Positions 1-7,217 of a stretch of DNA of 37,032 nucleotides are shown piece by piece. Location: positions 1-37,032 of the forward strand of contig JAICYS010000023.1 of assembly GCA_025934105.1 (NCBI GenBank), given 5' to 3'. The notes below the pieces were generated by a model. It was not told where the DNA came from. It worked only from the letters and a program-made list of their open reading frames with translations, and did no database searches. A program made the position numbers and the translations under genes. Numbering within the stretch: position 1 is the stretch's first letter; every line of letters begins with the position of its first letter. This stretch comes from Myxococcota bacterium. Its GTDB lineage: Bacteria; Myxococcota_A; Polyangia; Fen-1088.

Positions 1-659
1 GTTCGCCCCCAGCGGATGCCGGCATTCCGTCGATCTGCGGCACGCCCGACGGCGACGCGGGCTGCGCCGGCTGCCTGGCCGCCGGCGGCGCCTGCGTGGC
101 CGGCGCCTGCGTCTTCCAGTGCGGCTCCGCCTGCTCGCCCTGCGACAAGCCGATCGCCTGCCCGATGGGCATGCCCTGCCGGATCGACTGCCCGGCCGGC
201 GGCTGCAACACGCCGATCGATTGCCACGACGCGACCACCTGCGCGATCACCTGCGGCGACCACGCCTGCACGCAGCCCATCCACTGCAGCGGCGGAATCA
301 GCACCTGCACGGTGACCTGCAGCGGTCAGGGCTCGTGCGGCTCCACCGTGTCGGCGGGGGGCGACGTGGCGACCATCGCCTGCTCCGGCAGCGGCGCTTG
401 CCAGGGCGCCGTCACCTGCAGCGGCAACAACTGCACCGTCCAATGTACCGGCCCTTCCAGCTGCGCGTCGACGGTGACCGGCAACGCCGCCGTCAACCAC
501 ATCAACTGCACCGGGGGCAACGCCTGCGCCCAAGCGGTCCGCTGCAGCGGCACCAGCTGCGTGACGGATTGCACCGGCACGCGCGACTGCGCCAGCGGCT
601 ACTGCTGCTTCGGCGCCAGCTGCCAGACGCGCCCCATCCTGGAGCCGACGTGCAAGTGA
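1..659 (+). CDS. Cys-rich secreted/surface protein, 5' truncated
   Basis: The reading frame is open to the first base of the window (codons begin at base 3), so the true start lies upstream; a GTG at 96 is an internal Val codon. The visible part of about 218 residues is dominated by Cys, Gly, Ser and Thr. Short Cys-spaced units of the type C-S-G-x-x-x-C-x-V-x-C recur roughly every 20-30 residues, and the protein ends in a Cys-dense tail with CCFGASC. There are no charged catalytic motifs. This looks like a disulfide-rich extracellular protein of the kind common in myxobacteria. The signal peptide is not visible. It converges on the gene ending at 667, with 7 bases between stops. Coding confidence is good; function unknown. 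Confidence 0.75.
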   Translation, partial: SPPADAGIPSICGTPDGDAGCAGCLAAGGACVAGACVFQCGSACSPCDKPIACPMGMPCRIDCPAGGCNTPIDCHDATTCAITCGDHACTQPIHCSGGISTCTVTCSGQGSCGSTVSAGGDVATIACSGSGACQGAVTCSGNNCTVQCTGPSSCASTVTGNAAVNHINCTGGNACAQAVRCSGTSCVTDCTGTRDCASGYCCFGASCQTRPILEPTCK

Positions 660-666
660 GCGCGGC

Positions 667-1119
667 TCACCCGCCGGCGTTGCTGAAATCGATGCACTGG
701 CCGCCGGGCAAGCAGACGTTCGGGCTGCAGTAGAACGCCACGTTCTGGTAGTTGCAGCAGGTGGCGCCGGTGCCGCACAGGCTGGACGGTTGCGTGCCGC
801 AGGGGTTCGGATTGCTCGGCTGCGTGTTGAGGCCCGCCACCGTGCAGATGCACGGGACGCCGTTCAGCGTCAGGCCGTCGACCGTGTCGCAGGCGCACAC
901 CAGCGGCGACGCGCACTCGCCGCCTTTGCGCGTGCAGGGCGAGCCCACGCCCTTCTCGTTGCCGCCACCGGGCGGGCACCCCGGCGGCAGATCCAGCGCC
1001 AGGTCGTAGGTCAGCCCGTCGCGGCTGGCGTCCGGCTTGTGGCCGTTGTTCGACGAACAGGCCCCTTCCGCCAGAGCGCCGGCCAGGGCCAAGGTCGCTG
1101 CCAAGCTACGCAACTGCAT
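667..1119 (-). CDS. Cys-rich putative lipoprotein
   Basis: A 150-residue protein with a hydrophobic N-terminal signal (residues 1-20, LAATLALAGALAEGAC). The Cys at 21 may be lipidated, but the -3 residue is Glu, so the lipobox is poor and ordinary signal peptidase cleavage after ALA is the alternative. The mature part is rich in Cys (about 16), Gly, Pro and Asn, with pairs such as CDTVDG and CCNYQN, and resembles disulfide-stabilised surface proteins. It lies 25 bases downstream of the outer-membrane protein gene on the same strand and probably forms the third gene of an operon with it and the DUF1993 gene. No family recognised. Confidence 0.75.
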   Translation of the reverse strand: MQLRSLAATLALAGALAEGACSSNNGHKPDASRDGLTYDLALDLPPGCPPGGGNEKGVGSPCTRKGGECASPLVCACDTVDGLTLNGVPCICTVAGLNTQPSNPNPCGTQPSSLCGTGATCCNYQNVAFYCSPNVCLPGGQCIDFSNAGG

Positions 1120-1144
1120 CCGGCAAGGTTAAGCGTTTCGCATT

Positions 1145-2107
1145 TCAGTTGAAAGCCACGGTCGCGCGCAGCGAGTAAGAGCTGGTGCCCACGTACTCGA
1201 GCACGCCGAACTGCTCGGTCTTGCGGCCGAGGCCGATGCGGGCGATCGCGTCCAGCCGCCAGTCGCCCAGGTGAAACTGCAGCGCCGGGGCTAGCCAGGT
1301 CGATCGCAGGTTGTCGATGGGGAACTGCGAGTCGTTGACCTCGTTGACCTGCACGTCCGTCCCCAGCTCGACCGAGGCGCCCAGGAAATCGAAGGGCGCA
1401 TAACTCACCGCGACGTGCGAGTCCCAGAAGATCAGCGTGGGGACGATCACGGGCAGGCCCAAGAAGTCGCCGTCCGGCCCGATCATCGCCAGCACCCCCT
1501 CGTTCACGGCGTAGGTGAACCGCCCCAGCGCGCCGCCCACCACCACCGTCGGCTCGAGGTGGAAGTAGTAGGGGAAGACGTACGAAACGCTGTCGCCGTT
1601 GGTCGGCAGGTAAAAGTCGAAGCGCGTCGTGTGCGTGGCCAGGCGCGTCCGGTAGCCCAGCCCGGCCACCAGCGCTTCGCCGGCCAGCCGTTCGGTCCAG
1701 ATGGCGCCCACCCGCAGGTCGCCCAGGGCCGTGCCGGTCTGCTTTTCCGGGTTGGGGACGCCGCCGGGCACCATCGTCACGTCCAGCGTGGTGACGTTGG
1801 CGAACGGCAGCTCGGCCTCGAACGAGAACCGCCGCCAGCGCCACACGCCCCCCAGCGCGAAGCGGAAGTTCGTCCCCTTGCCCTCGATGTAGGGCAGCAC
1901 GGAGAGGTCGTTGCTGGACGCGTAGGCCGCGTCGATGTAGAGCCGCGTCGGCGATTCGGGCAGCCGCAGGGCGGGGCCGTCGACCGGCGGCGGGTAGAAG
2001 GTCTGGAGAACCGACTGGCCGTCGTCATCCGCCCGGGCGGGACCGGCCAGCGCCGCCAGCAGCAGCGGCGCCAGGACGGCCACCCGGGCGGTCGTCGTCC
2101 CCGTCAC
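1145..2107 (-). CDS. Outer-membrane beta-barrel protein (transporter-like)
   Basis: 320 residues with a clear signal peptide (residues 1-26, ending PARA before DDDG). The mature part has the alternating polar/aromatic strands of an outer-membrane barrel and ends with a hydrophobic strand closing in an aromatic-containing AFN. The architecture (periplasmic N-terminus, repeated amphipathic strands, phrases such as GDLRVGAIW and HLGDWRLDAIARIG) resembles the MetA-pathway/phenol-degradation type of putative outer-membrane transporters (PF13557-like); that family link is by appearance only. The start is GTG at 2107-2105, overlapping the TGA of the upstream DUF1993 gene by four bases (GTGA), so the two are translationally coupled. 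Substrate unknown. Confidence 0.7.
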   Translation of the reverse strand: MTGTTTARVAVLAPLLLAALAGPARADDDGQSVLQTFYPPPVDGPALRLPESPTRLYIDAAYASSNDLSVLPYIEGKGTNFRFALGGVWRWRRFSFEAELPFANVTTLDVTMVPGGVPNPEKQTGTALGDLRVGAIWTERLAGEALVAGLGYRTRLATHTTRFDFYLPTNGDSVSYVFPYYFHLEPTVVVGGALGRFTYAVNEGVLAMIGPDGDFLGLPVIVPTLIFWDSHVAVSYAPFDFLGASVELGTDVQVNEVNDSQFPIDNLRSTWLAPALQFHLGDWRLDAIARIGLGRKTEQFGVLEYVGTSSYSLRATVAFN

Positions 2108-2613
2108 GCGTCGACGAAGTCCATCGAACCCAGGTAATCGGCCTTCCCCAGCTCGACGCCGTTGCTGCGCAGCAGGTCGTAGGCAGTCGCCACGTGGAAG
2201 TAGAAGTTCGGGACCTGCCGGGTGATCAGGTAGTCGCGGGCGCGCAGCGCCTTGCCCGGCCGGTTGGGCAGCCGGATCAGCGCGTCGGGGTTCACGTTTG
2301 CGAGGTCCTTCTCCGTGAACGTTTCCAAATAGGCCAGGCAGCGGGCGATCCGGCCGCGCAGCTCGACGAACGTCTTTTCGTTGTCTTCGTGCTTGGGCGC
2401 TTCCTTGCCGGCCAGGTTGGCCGCCGTCCCCTTCGCCGTGTCACAGGCGATCCGGACCTGCGCCGAGAACGGCAGCATGTCGGGGAAAAGCCGCAGCCCA
2501 AAATAGTTATCCGGGTCGAACTTGCGCGCCTCGGCGTGCTTCTGCGCCTTGTCGAGGATGGCGTCCAAGTTCTTGAGAGAGCGGACGAACTGCCGAACGA
2601 CCAGGTACTCCAT
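2104..2613 (-). CDS. DUF1993 family protein
   Basis: 169 residues. The start chosen is the ATG at 2613, preceded by a strong GGAGG eight bases upstream, rather than in-frame codons further out whose translation is Arg/Gly-rich and unlike the family. The sequence opens with a helical segment, has the FGLRLFPDMLPFSAQV region typical of DUF1993, and ends with a long helix containing NFYFHVATAYDLLRSNG. DUF1993 proteins are small all-helical cytoplasmic proteins of unknown function related in fold to DinB-like four-helix bundles. First gene of a probable three-gene operon (DUF1993, barrel, Cys-rich protein), divergent from the MYXO-CTERM gene at 2709. Family assignment is fairly certain; role unknown. 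Confidence 0.85.
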   Translation of the reverse strand: MEYLVVRQFVRSLKNLDAILDKAQKHAEARKFDPDNYFGLRLFPDMLPFSAQVRIACDTAKGTAANLAGKEAPKHEDNEKTFVELRGRIARCLAYLETFTEKDLANVNPDALIRLPNRPGKALRARDYLITRQVPNFYFHVATAYDLLRSNGVELGKADYLGSMDFVDA

Positions 2614-2647
2614 CAAAGTCCTCCGAGAGTGGGCCCCCGATCTACCT

Positions 2648-2662
2648 CGGCCGGATCGGCCG
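2648..2662. promoter_or_regulatory. Repeated CGGCCG inverted element in divergent intergenic region
   Basis: CGGCCG-GAT-CGGCCG forms a symmetric element in the 95-base gap between the divergent DUF1993 operon and the MYXO-CTERM gene. It could be an operator for either gene. High GC makes such palindromes fairly likely by chance, so this is weak. Confidence 0.25.
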
Positions 2663-2708
2663 GGCAACAGCCTTTCCCGGAGCCCCAAAAAAGCGCAAGA
2701 TTCGCCTC

Positions 2709-4517
2709 ATGCGCCCCCTCCTTAGCAGCGCTATGCGCAAAATCTTATTGACGGTGGGCGCGATGGGCGCTGCGTCGATGGTGGCGGGTGACGCCGCGGC
2801 GACGGTGACGGAGCCCGACGGAACGTCGCTGCCGCAGGCCACGCCCACCGCGGAGATCAGCGTCGTCACCAGCCGCGGGTTCCTGGCCACCGACGATACG
2901 CTGGCTGGCCTGTTCGCGATCCGCGGCGAGACACTGAACCCGACCACGGACGCCCAGTTGACGCCCGGCACCTTCTCCCCGCAGTGCGGCTTCACCGGGC
3001 AGATCGTGTTGCACGGCGGCGGCTGCGCCAACGCGCTCGGTTGGTACAACGCGACGCCGGGCAGCACGACGCCGCCGCCCGCGAACCAGATCTACCCGCT
3101 GGTGCCGGCGAATCTCACACAGGCGCCGCCCAACGGGATCAGCTGCAAGGACACCGATTTCTGTCCGATGGCGGAACCGGACATGAACGCGGGGCAGGCG
3201 GGGCAGCACACCTGGGTGCAATACACCTGGAACGCGTCGTCGATCGCCAGCGACGCCCGCTACAAGGGAGGTCAGGTCGGTTTCGCGTTGATCGGCAACT
3301 CCGGCCAATGCTCGCAGACGAAGTATTCTGAGGCGGGCCTGAACGTGATGTCGACGAAATACAACAAGCCCTGGGTCACGACGCTGATTTATCAATCGAC
3401 GATCGATCCCAGCTCGTACTACATCGCCTTCGAAGATCTGCCGATGGGGCCGACGGACTGGAAGCAGTACGGCTGCGACGGCGACTTCAACGACTTCGTC
3501 TTTTACGTCACCGGCCTCAACTGCGAGGGGGGCGGGGTCGATTGCGATACGATGCTGTCGGGCGTTTGCGCCGGCGGCACCACCCAGTGCTCGATGGGCG
3601 GCGCCAAGGTCATGTGCGTCTCGAACATCCAGCCGTCGCCCGAGAAGTGCAACGGCCTCGACGACGATTGCAACGGCACGGTCGACGATCCGGACGCGCC
3701 CGGCCTGTGCGACCCCGGGTTCATCTGCAGCCAGGGAACCTGTATCCCGCCCTGCAGCGACACGGAGTTTCCGTGCGCGCCGCCCACCGTCTGCGACAAG
3801 ACCGATCACCTCTGCAAGGACGCCGCCTGCATCGGCAAGATCTGCGGGATGGGGCAGACCTGCTACGAGGGAACTTGCATCGGCGGCTGCGACGGCGTGA
3901 TCTGCCCGCCCGGCCAGGTCTGCCGGATCGGCCAGTGTGTCGATCCGTGCCAGGGCGTGACGTGCCCCGACGCGCAGATCTGCGACAACGGCGCCTGCGT
4001 CTCGCCCTGCTCGTGCCGTCCCTGCGCGGCGGGCCAGACCTGCACCAGCAAGGGGACCTGCGTCGACACCGGCTGCGACAAGATCACCTGCAAGGCGCCC
4101 CAGGTCTGCGTGGCCGGCAAGTGCCAGGACGGCTGCCAAGACGTCGTCTGCCCGACGGGCCAGGCCTGCACCGACGGACAGTGCGCCACGCCGCCCGACG
4201 GTCCGATCGTCCCGCGGTCCGACGCCGGCGTCCCGACCGGCAGCGGCGGTTTCGTCGGGACCGGCGGCAGAACGGGCAGCGGCGGCCAGGTCGGCTCGGG
4301 CGGCGTGACCGGCGGGCAGGGCGGCAGCCCCGGCCTGGCCGGCGCTCCGGGCACCGGTGGCAGCTCCCTGCACGCGGGCGGCCTGCAGACCTGCTCGTGC
4401 GACGAGAGTGGAGGCCCCGGCGGCGGCGCCCTCGCGCTGTTGCTCGCCGCGCTGGCCATCGCGCGCCTGCGCACGCGCCGTCCCGCGAAGTCCCAGGCCG
4501 CTTCCTGGTCGAAGTGA
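2709..4517 (+). CDS. Secreted DUF4114/MopE-like Cys-rich protein with MYXO-CTERM-type tail
   Basis: 602 residues from ATG 2709; an in-frame ATG at 2733 gives a more compact signal peptide (MRKILLTVGAMGAASMVAG) and is equally plausible, as neither has a clear Shine-Dalgarno. Order: signal peptide; a DUF4114-like region (about 150-273) ending in GDFNDFVFYVTG; a MopE-like motif CNGLDDDCNGTVDDPD (about 313-328), thought to bind metal; seven or so Cys-rich repeats (about 330-490) of the form CxGVxCPxGQxCxxGxC; a Gly-rich linker (about 500-560); then a C-terminal TCSC, a hydrophobic helix and RLRTRRP, matching the MYXO-CTERM sorting pattern. It is probably exported and anchored or sorted at the cell surface. 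The 3' end is tandemly duplicated after the stop. Confidence 0.88.
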   Translation: MRPLLSSAMRKILLTVGAMGAASMVAGDAAATVTEPDGTSLPQATPTAEISVVTSRGFLATDDTLAGLFAIRGETLNPTTDAQLTPGTFSPQCGFTGQIVLHGGGCANALGWYNATPGSTTPPPANQIYPLVPANLTQAPPNGISCKDTDFCPMAEPDMNAGQAGQHTWVQYTWNASSIASDARYKGGQVGFALIGNSGQCSQTKYSEAGLNVMSTKYNKPWVTTLIYQSTIDPSSYYIAFEDLPMGPTDWKQYGCDGDFNDFVFYVTGLNCEGGGVDCDTMLSGVCAGGTTQCSMGGAKVMCVSNIQPSPEKCNGLDDDCNGTVDDPDAPGLCDPGFICSQGTCIPPCSDTEFPCAPPTVCDKTDHLCKDAACIGKICGMGQTCYEGTCIGGCDGVICPPGQVCRIGQCVDPCQGVTCPDAQICDNGACVSPCSCRPCAAGQTCTSKGTCVDTGCDKITCKAPQVCVAGKCQDGCQDVVCPTGQACTDGQCATPPDGPIVPRSDAGVPTGSGGFVGTGGRTGSGGQVGSGGVTGGQGGSPGLAGAPGTGGSSLHAGGLQTCSCDESGGPGGGALALLLAALAIARLRTRRPAKSQAASWSK

Positions 4518-4569
4518 TCGCGCGCGCCGTCCCGCGAAGTCCCAGGCCGCTCCCTGGTCGAAGTGATCG
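4474..4569 (+). repeat. 49-bp-period tandem duplication spanning a stop codon
   Basis: Bases 4474-4520 and 4523-4569 are 47-base copies with one mismatch (TTCCTGG versus TCCCTGG), period 49. The first copy encodes the last residues of the MYXO-CTERM protein including its TGA; the second lies after the stop in a different frame. A recent local duplication. Confidence 0.9.
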
Positions 4570-4662
4570 GTTGAGAAAACCGATGACCTGACATCGGAAC
4601 CGCTGGCGTTCCGATCGCCCGCACGGCGGCGACGTTCGCCGGCGCGATCGACCGCTCGATCG
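4566..4662. terminator. Cluster of three hairpins between convergent genes
   Basis: Three perfect inverted repeats follow one another: ATCGGTT/AACCGAT (4566-4584, 5-base loop), ATCGGAAC/GTTCCGAT (4593-4615, 7-base loop) and CGATCGA/TCGATCG (4645-4662, 4-base loop). They lie between genes converging from 4517 and 4978, so bidirectional termination is the simplest reading. Only the third is followed by a T-run (TTTT at 4677-4680), so Rho-independent action is uncertain. The rest of 4663-4977 shows nothing I can support as a gene. Confidence 0.5.
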
Positions 4663-4977
4663 AATCGGCGAATCGATTTTCAGGTGTTCAGCTCCGGCGC
4701 GGAGAGCACACGGCCAAGCCGGTCGTCAACGGCGGGAGCGAATCACTTCGAGGTGCAGCAGTCCAGGCTGGACGCGCGTTCGGTCAGGCGCGATGCCGTT
4801 CGGGCGAATCAAGCGCAGACCGGCCGACACGGCGGGCCGGCCCGGATGGCGAACCGGGCCGAGGACCGGGACCGCAGGTCACGCCAGGGCCGGGGCACAG
4901 GCCCCGGAAGTCAGCCCGCGGGCCGGATCGTCGGCCCGCGGTCAAGCGCAGCGCAAGCAACCTGTATCGTCGCGCGC

Positions 4978-5481
4978 TCAGTACACCGAGCAGTAGCCGT
5001 CCTGCCAGACCCACTGGGCGCCGTCCCAGACCCAGCCGGGCTGCACCCAGGCGCAGCCGGGGTAAAAGCCGACGCCCCAGCCCGGGCCGATCCAGATGCG
5101 CGCACCGCTGCGCCAGCCCCAATAACCGGGGTGCCAGAACCGGTTGTTGCCGACCCAGCGCCCGTTGATGCCGCGGATCGCGGGCGCGCGGTAGGCGCGG
5201 TACGCGCCGTAGCCGCCCCGGTAGGCCGGGCCGCCGCGGTAAGCCGGCGCCGCCCCGCGGAAGCCGCCACCACCGTGAAAGCCGGGCGCCCCGTGAAACG
5301 TGGCACCGCCACGGAACCCCGGCGCGGCATGGAAGCCGCCACCGCCATGGAACCCACCACCATGGAACCCACCGCCGTGAAAGCCGCCACCCCCGTGGAA
5401 GCCTCCGCCGCCTCGGGCAAAGGCCGCGGCGGGAAGAGCCATGAGGGCCATCCCCAGCACAACCGTGAGAATCCGTCGCAT
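4978..5481 (-). CDS. Gly/His-rich secreted protein
   Basis: 167 residues starting at ATG 5481, chosen because GAGGAGG lies nine bases upstream and a clean signal peptide follows (residues 1-22, ending AAAFA). Residues 23-70 are repeats of GGGFH and GGFHGG, then PGFxGG and YRGG units, giving a flexible Gly-rich region with about nine His. The C-terminal 70 residues are Trp/Tyr/Gly-rich (WHPGYWGWR, GPGWGVGFYPG) and contain two Cys. The His spacing suggests metal binding, but that is inference. Such proteins occur widely in proteobacteria without known function. A sigma-54-like element and a 16-bp inverted repeat lie upstream. Divergent from the gene at 5675. Confidence 0.85.
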   Translation of the reverse strand: MRRILTVVLGMALMALPAAAFARGGGGFHGGGGFHGGGFHGGGFHGGGGFHAAPGFRGGATFHGAPGFHGGGGFRGAAPAYRGGPAYRGGYGAYRAYRAPAIRGINGRWVGNNRFWHPGYWGWRSGARIWIGPGWGVGFYPGCAWVQPGWVWDGAQWVWQDGYCSVY

Positions 5482-5515
5482 GGTCCGATACCTCCTCGTA
5501 TGAAGGTAACGACCC

Positions 5516-5531
5516 TGCAAAAGGGTTGCCG
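5516..5531 (-). promoter_or_regulatory. Sigma-54-like promoter for the Gly/His-rich protein
   Basis: On the minus strand this reads CGGCAAC-CCTT-TTGCA: GG-N10-GC, 9 of 12 defined positions of TGGCACG-N4-TTGCW. The predicted start is near 5505, leaving a 24-base leader that contains the GAGGAGG ribosome-binding site (5497-5491) before ATG 5481, a sensible arrangement. Confidence 0.45.
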
Positions 5532-5581
5532 GTAAAGTCGCCGCGCCGGGCAGGCGGGGCGGGAACTCCGGCCGCCGCCGC

Positions 5582-5597
5582 GTGGCATTTACGCCAC
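5582..5597. promoter_or_regulatory. Inverted repeat, possible activator site
   Basis: GTGGC-ATTTAC-GCCAC has perfect 5-bp arms. It is centred about 60 bp upstream of the -24 GG of the minus-strand sigma-54-like element at 5516-5531, the distance seen at the two kinase-linked promoters further along. It may be an enhancer-binding-protein site; it could equally serve the plus-strand gene at 5675. Confidence 0.35.
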
Positions 5598-5674
5598 ACC
5601 GGCCCTGCTGTAGATCCACACCCGTGCCTGCCAGTCCGAAAGCGGGGAATGCGCGCGCTCGGGATGGGCGCGTC

Positions 5675-6280
5675 ATGGCTCCGTCGTGGTTGTCGCCGCG
5701 CACGCGCCGCATCGTGACGGTCCTGGCCGGGCTTTACGCGCTGTTCGTCTGGTCCGAGGGGGCGGGGTGGAAGATTGCCGATCACGTCCTGCCCCTGCCG
5801 CTGCGCTTCTTCGTCCAGGAGGCCGAGCTGTTCCCACACGCCGCGCGCGACGTCATCGAATGGCGCGCCGAAGCCTGGCGCTGCGACTTGGGCCGCTTCG
5901 AAGAGCTGGACGTGCGCCCGTTCTTCCGCATCCAGCGCGACGACAAAGAGAACCGGTTTTACCGCGCGATGTTTTTTCATTACCGCCAGCGCAAGGTGCT
6001 GGAGGCGCTGGACGCATACCTCGTGCGCGAACAGAACCACGCGCACCCCGACCAGCCCATCGGCGGCGTGATGCTGCTGAGCCTGCGGATCCCCATCCCG
6101 GCGGCGGGCACGGCGGACCCGCGCTATCAGCGGCTGCCGCTGGCCGAATACCCGCGGGACGTGGAGCGCAAATACTGGTACGTCACCGGCAAGGCCCTGC
6201 GCGAGCAGCGCTGCGCGGAGCTGAACGCGGCCGGCAGCCCCGCCCGCGACGACTCCGACGCGCGGAGCCCGGCGCCGTGA
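5675..6280 (+). CDS. Conserved hypothetical protein, membrane-anchored partner of HTTM protein
   Basis: 201 residues from ATG 5675 (upstream codons translate to Arg/Pro-rich filler). An N-terminal transmembrane segment (about 9-26, IVTVLAGLYALFVWSEGAGW) is followed by a soluble domain with many charged and aromatic residues (EWRAEAWRCDLGRF, DDKENRFYRAMFFHYRQRKVLEALDAY). It stops 7 bases before the HTTM gene, so they are surely co-transcribed, and the pair probably acts together at the membrane. I do not recognise a named domain; the composition leaves little doubt that it is coding. Confidence 0.8.
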   Translation: MAPSWLSPRTRRIVTVLAGLYALFVWSEGAGWKIADHVLPLPLRFFVQEAELFPHAARDVIEWRAEAWRCDLGRFEELDVRPFFRIQRDDKENRFYRAMFFHYRQRKVLEALDAYLVREQNHAHPDQPIGGVMLLSLRIPIPAAGTADPRYQRLPLAEYPRDVERKYWYVTGKALREQRCAELNAAGSPARDDSDARSPAP

Positions 6281-6287
6281 ATCCATC

Positions 6288-7217
6288 ATGAGGCAGACCG
6301 TCATCGATGAGACCTGGACCGGCAAGCTGCGGGCCTGGCTGACCGCGCCGCAGCCGATCGAGCGGCTGGCCCTGGCGCGCATCATCCTGCCGCTGCTGCT
6401 GCTGGCGTTTCAGTCCTCGCGCCTGCTGCACGCCGACGAGTGGCTGAGCCCGGTGGGCTTCCGCGTGCCGGACCTGGGCGGCGACTGGCGACAGCCGCTC
6501 TACATCCCGGCGCTGCCCGTCGGCCTGGCGTGGGGCGTGGCGGTGTTGATCACCGGGGCGGGGCTGGCCGTCTCGGCGGGGCTGTTCACGCGCGCGTCAG
6601 CCGCCGTCTTCTCGGCGCTGCTGGCCTACGTCGCGCTGGCCGACCGCCTGGAGGCGTTCACGGTCACCAAGATGGGGCCGATGCTGGCGCTGGCGCTCTG
6701 CCTGACACCGTCGGGGGCGCGCTACAGCCTGGACGCCTGGCTGCGCCGGCGGCGTCACCCGGGCGAGCCGCTGCCCACCCACGTGTCCGGCGGCGTGATC
6801 CGCTTCTTCCAGGTGTTCCTGGCCGCCATGTACTCGGGCGCGGGCCTCGCCAAGCTGCGGGGCGATTGGCTGGGCGGCGACGTACTGTGGAGCCACTTGC
6901 ACGACGACTATCAGACCACCTTTTCGTGGCTGCTGGGGCGCGCGGTGCCCGCCTGGGGCTGGCAGGCGTTGCAATACCTCTCGCTGCTGTTCGAGGTGCT
7001 GGCGCCGGTCTGGTTCCTGCTGCCCTGGACCCGACCGGTGGCGGTCATCGCCGGGCTCTCCATGCACGCGTTGATCGGCCTGATGTTCGGCCCGGTCATC
7101 TGGTTCGCGTTGCTGATGAGCACGCTGCTGATCGTCTGCTACGTGCCCGAGCGCTGGCTGCTGCGCGCGTTCGCCCGGGTCACTGGTCGGACCCCTCCGG
7201 GCCCGACGGCAGCTTGA
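6288..7217 (+). CDS. HTTM-domain membrane protein
   Basis: 309 residues with about seven hydrophobic helices (starts near 29, 76, 104, 160, 208, 235, 258). The order and phrases (LALARIILPLLLL near the N-terminus, an internal FFQVFLAAMYSGAGLAKLRGDWL, then a helix ending CYVPERWL) fit the HTTM family, the membrane domain related to vitamin K-dependent gamma-carboxylase. The canonical gamma-carboxylase soluble part is absent; bacterial HTTM proteins usually have no known substrate. Encoded directly after the membrane-anchored protein at 5675. Its 3' end overlaps the convergent RND pump gene by 38 bases. Confidence 0.85.
   Translation: MRQTVIDETWTGKLRAWLTAPQPIERLALARIILPLLLLAFQSSRLLHADEWLSPVGFRVPDLGGDWRQPLYIPALPVGLAWGVAVLITGAGLAVSAGLFTRASAAVFSALLAYVALADRLEAFTVTKMGPMLALALCLTPSGARYSLDAWLRRRRHPGEPLPTHVSGGVIRFFQVFLAAMYSGAGLAKLRGDWLGGDVLWSHLHDDYQTTFSWLLGRAVPAWGWQALQYLSLLFEVLAPVWFLLPWTRPVAVIAGLSMHALIGLMFGPVIWFALLMSTLLIVCYVPERWLLRAFARVTGRTPPGPTAA

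Noticed and set aside
2670-2690. GGAAAGGCTGTTGC on the minus strand upstream of the DUF1993 operon
   Set aside because: Only 8 of 12 consensus positions and far from the ATG; consistent with chance in GC-rich DNA.
4684-5535. Plus-strand frame over the Gly/His-rich gene
   Set aside because: No ribosome-binding site and low-complexity translation; antisense to a gene with signal peptide and GAGGAGG.
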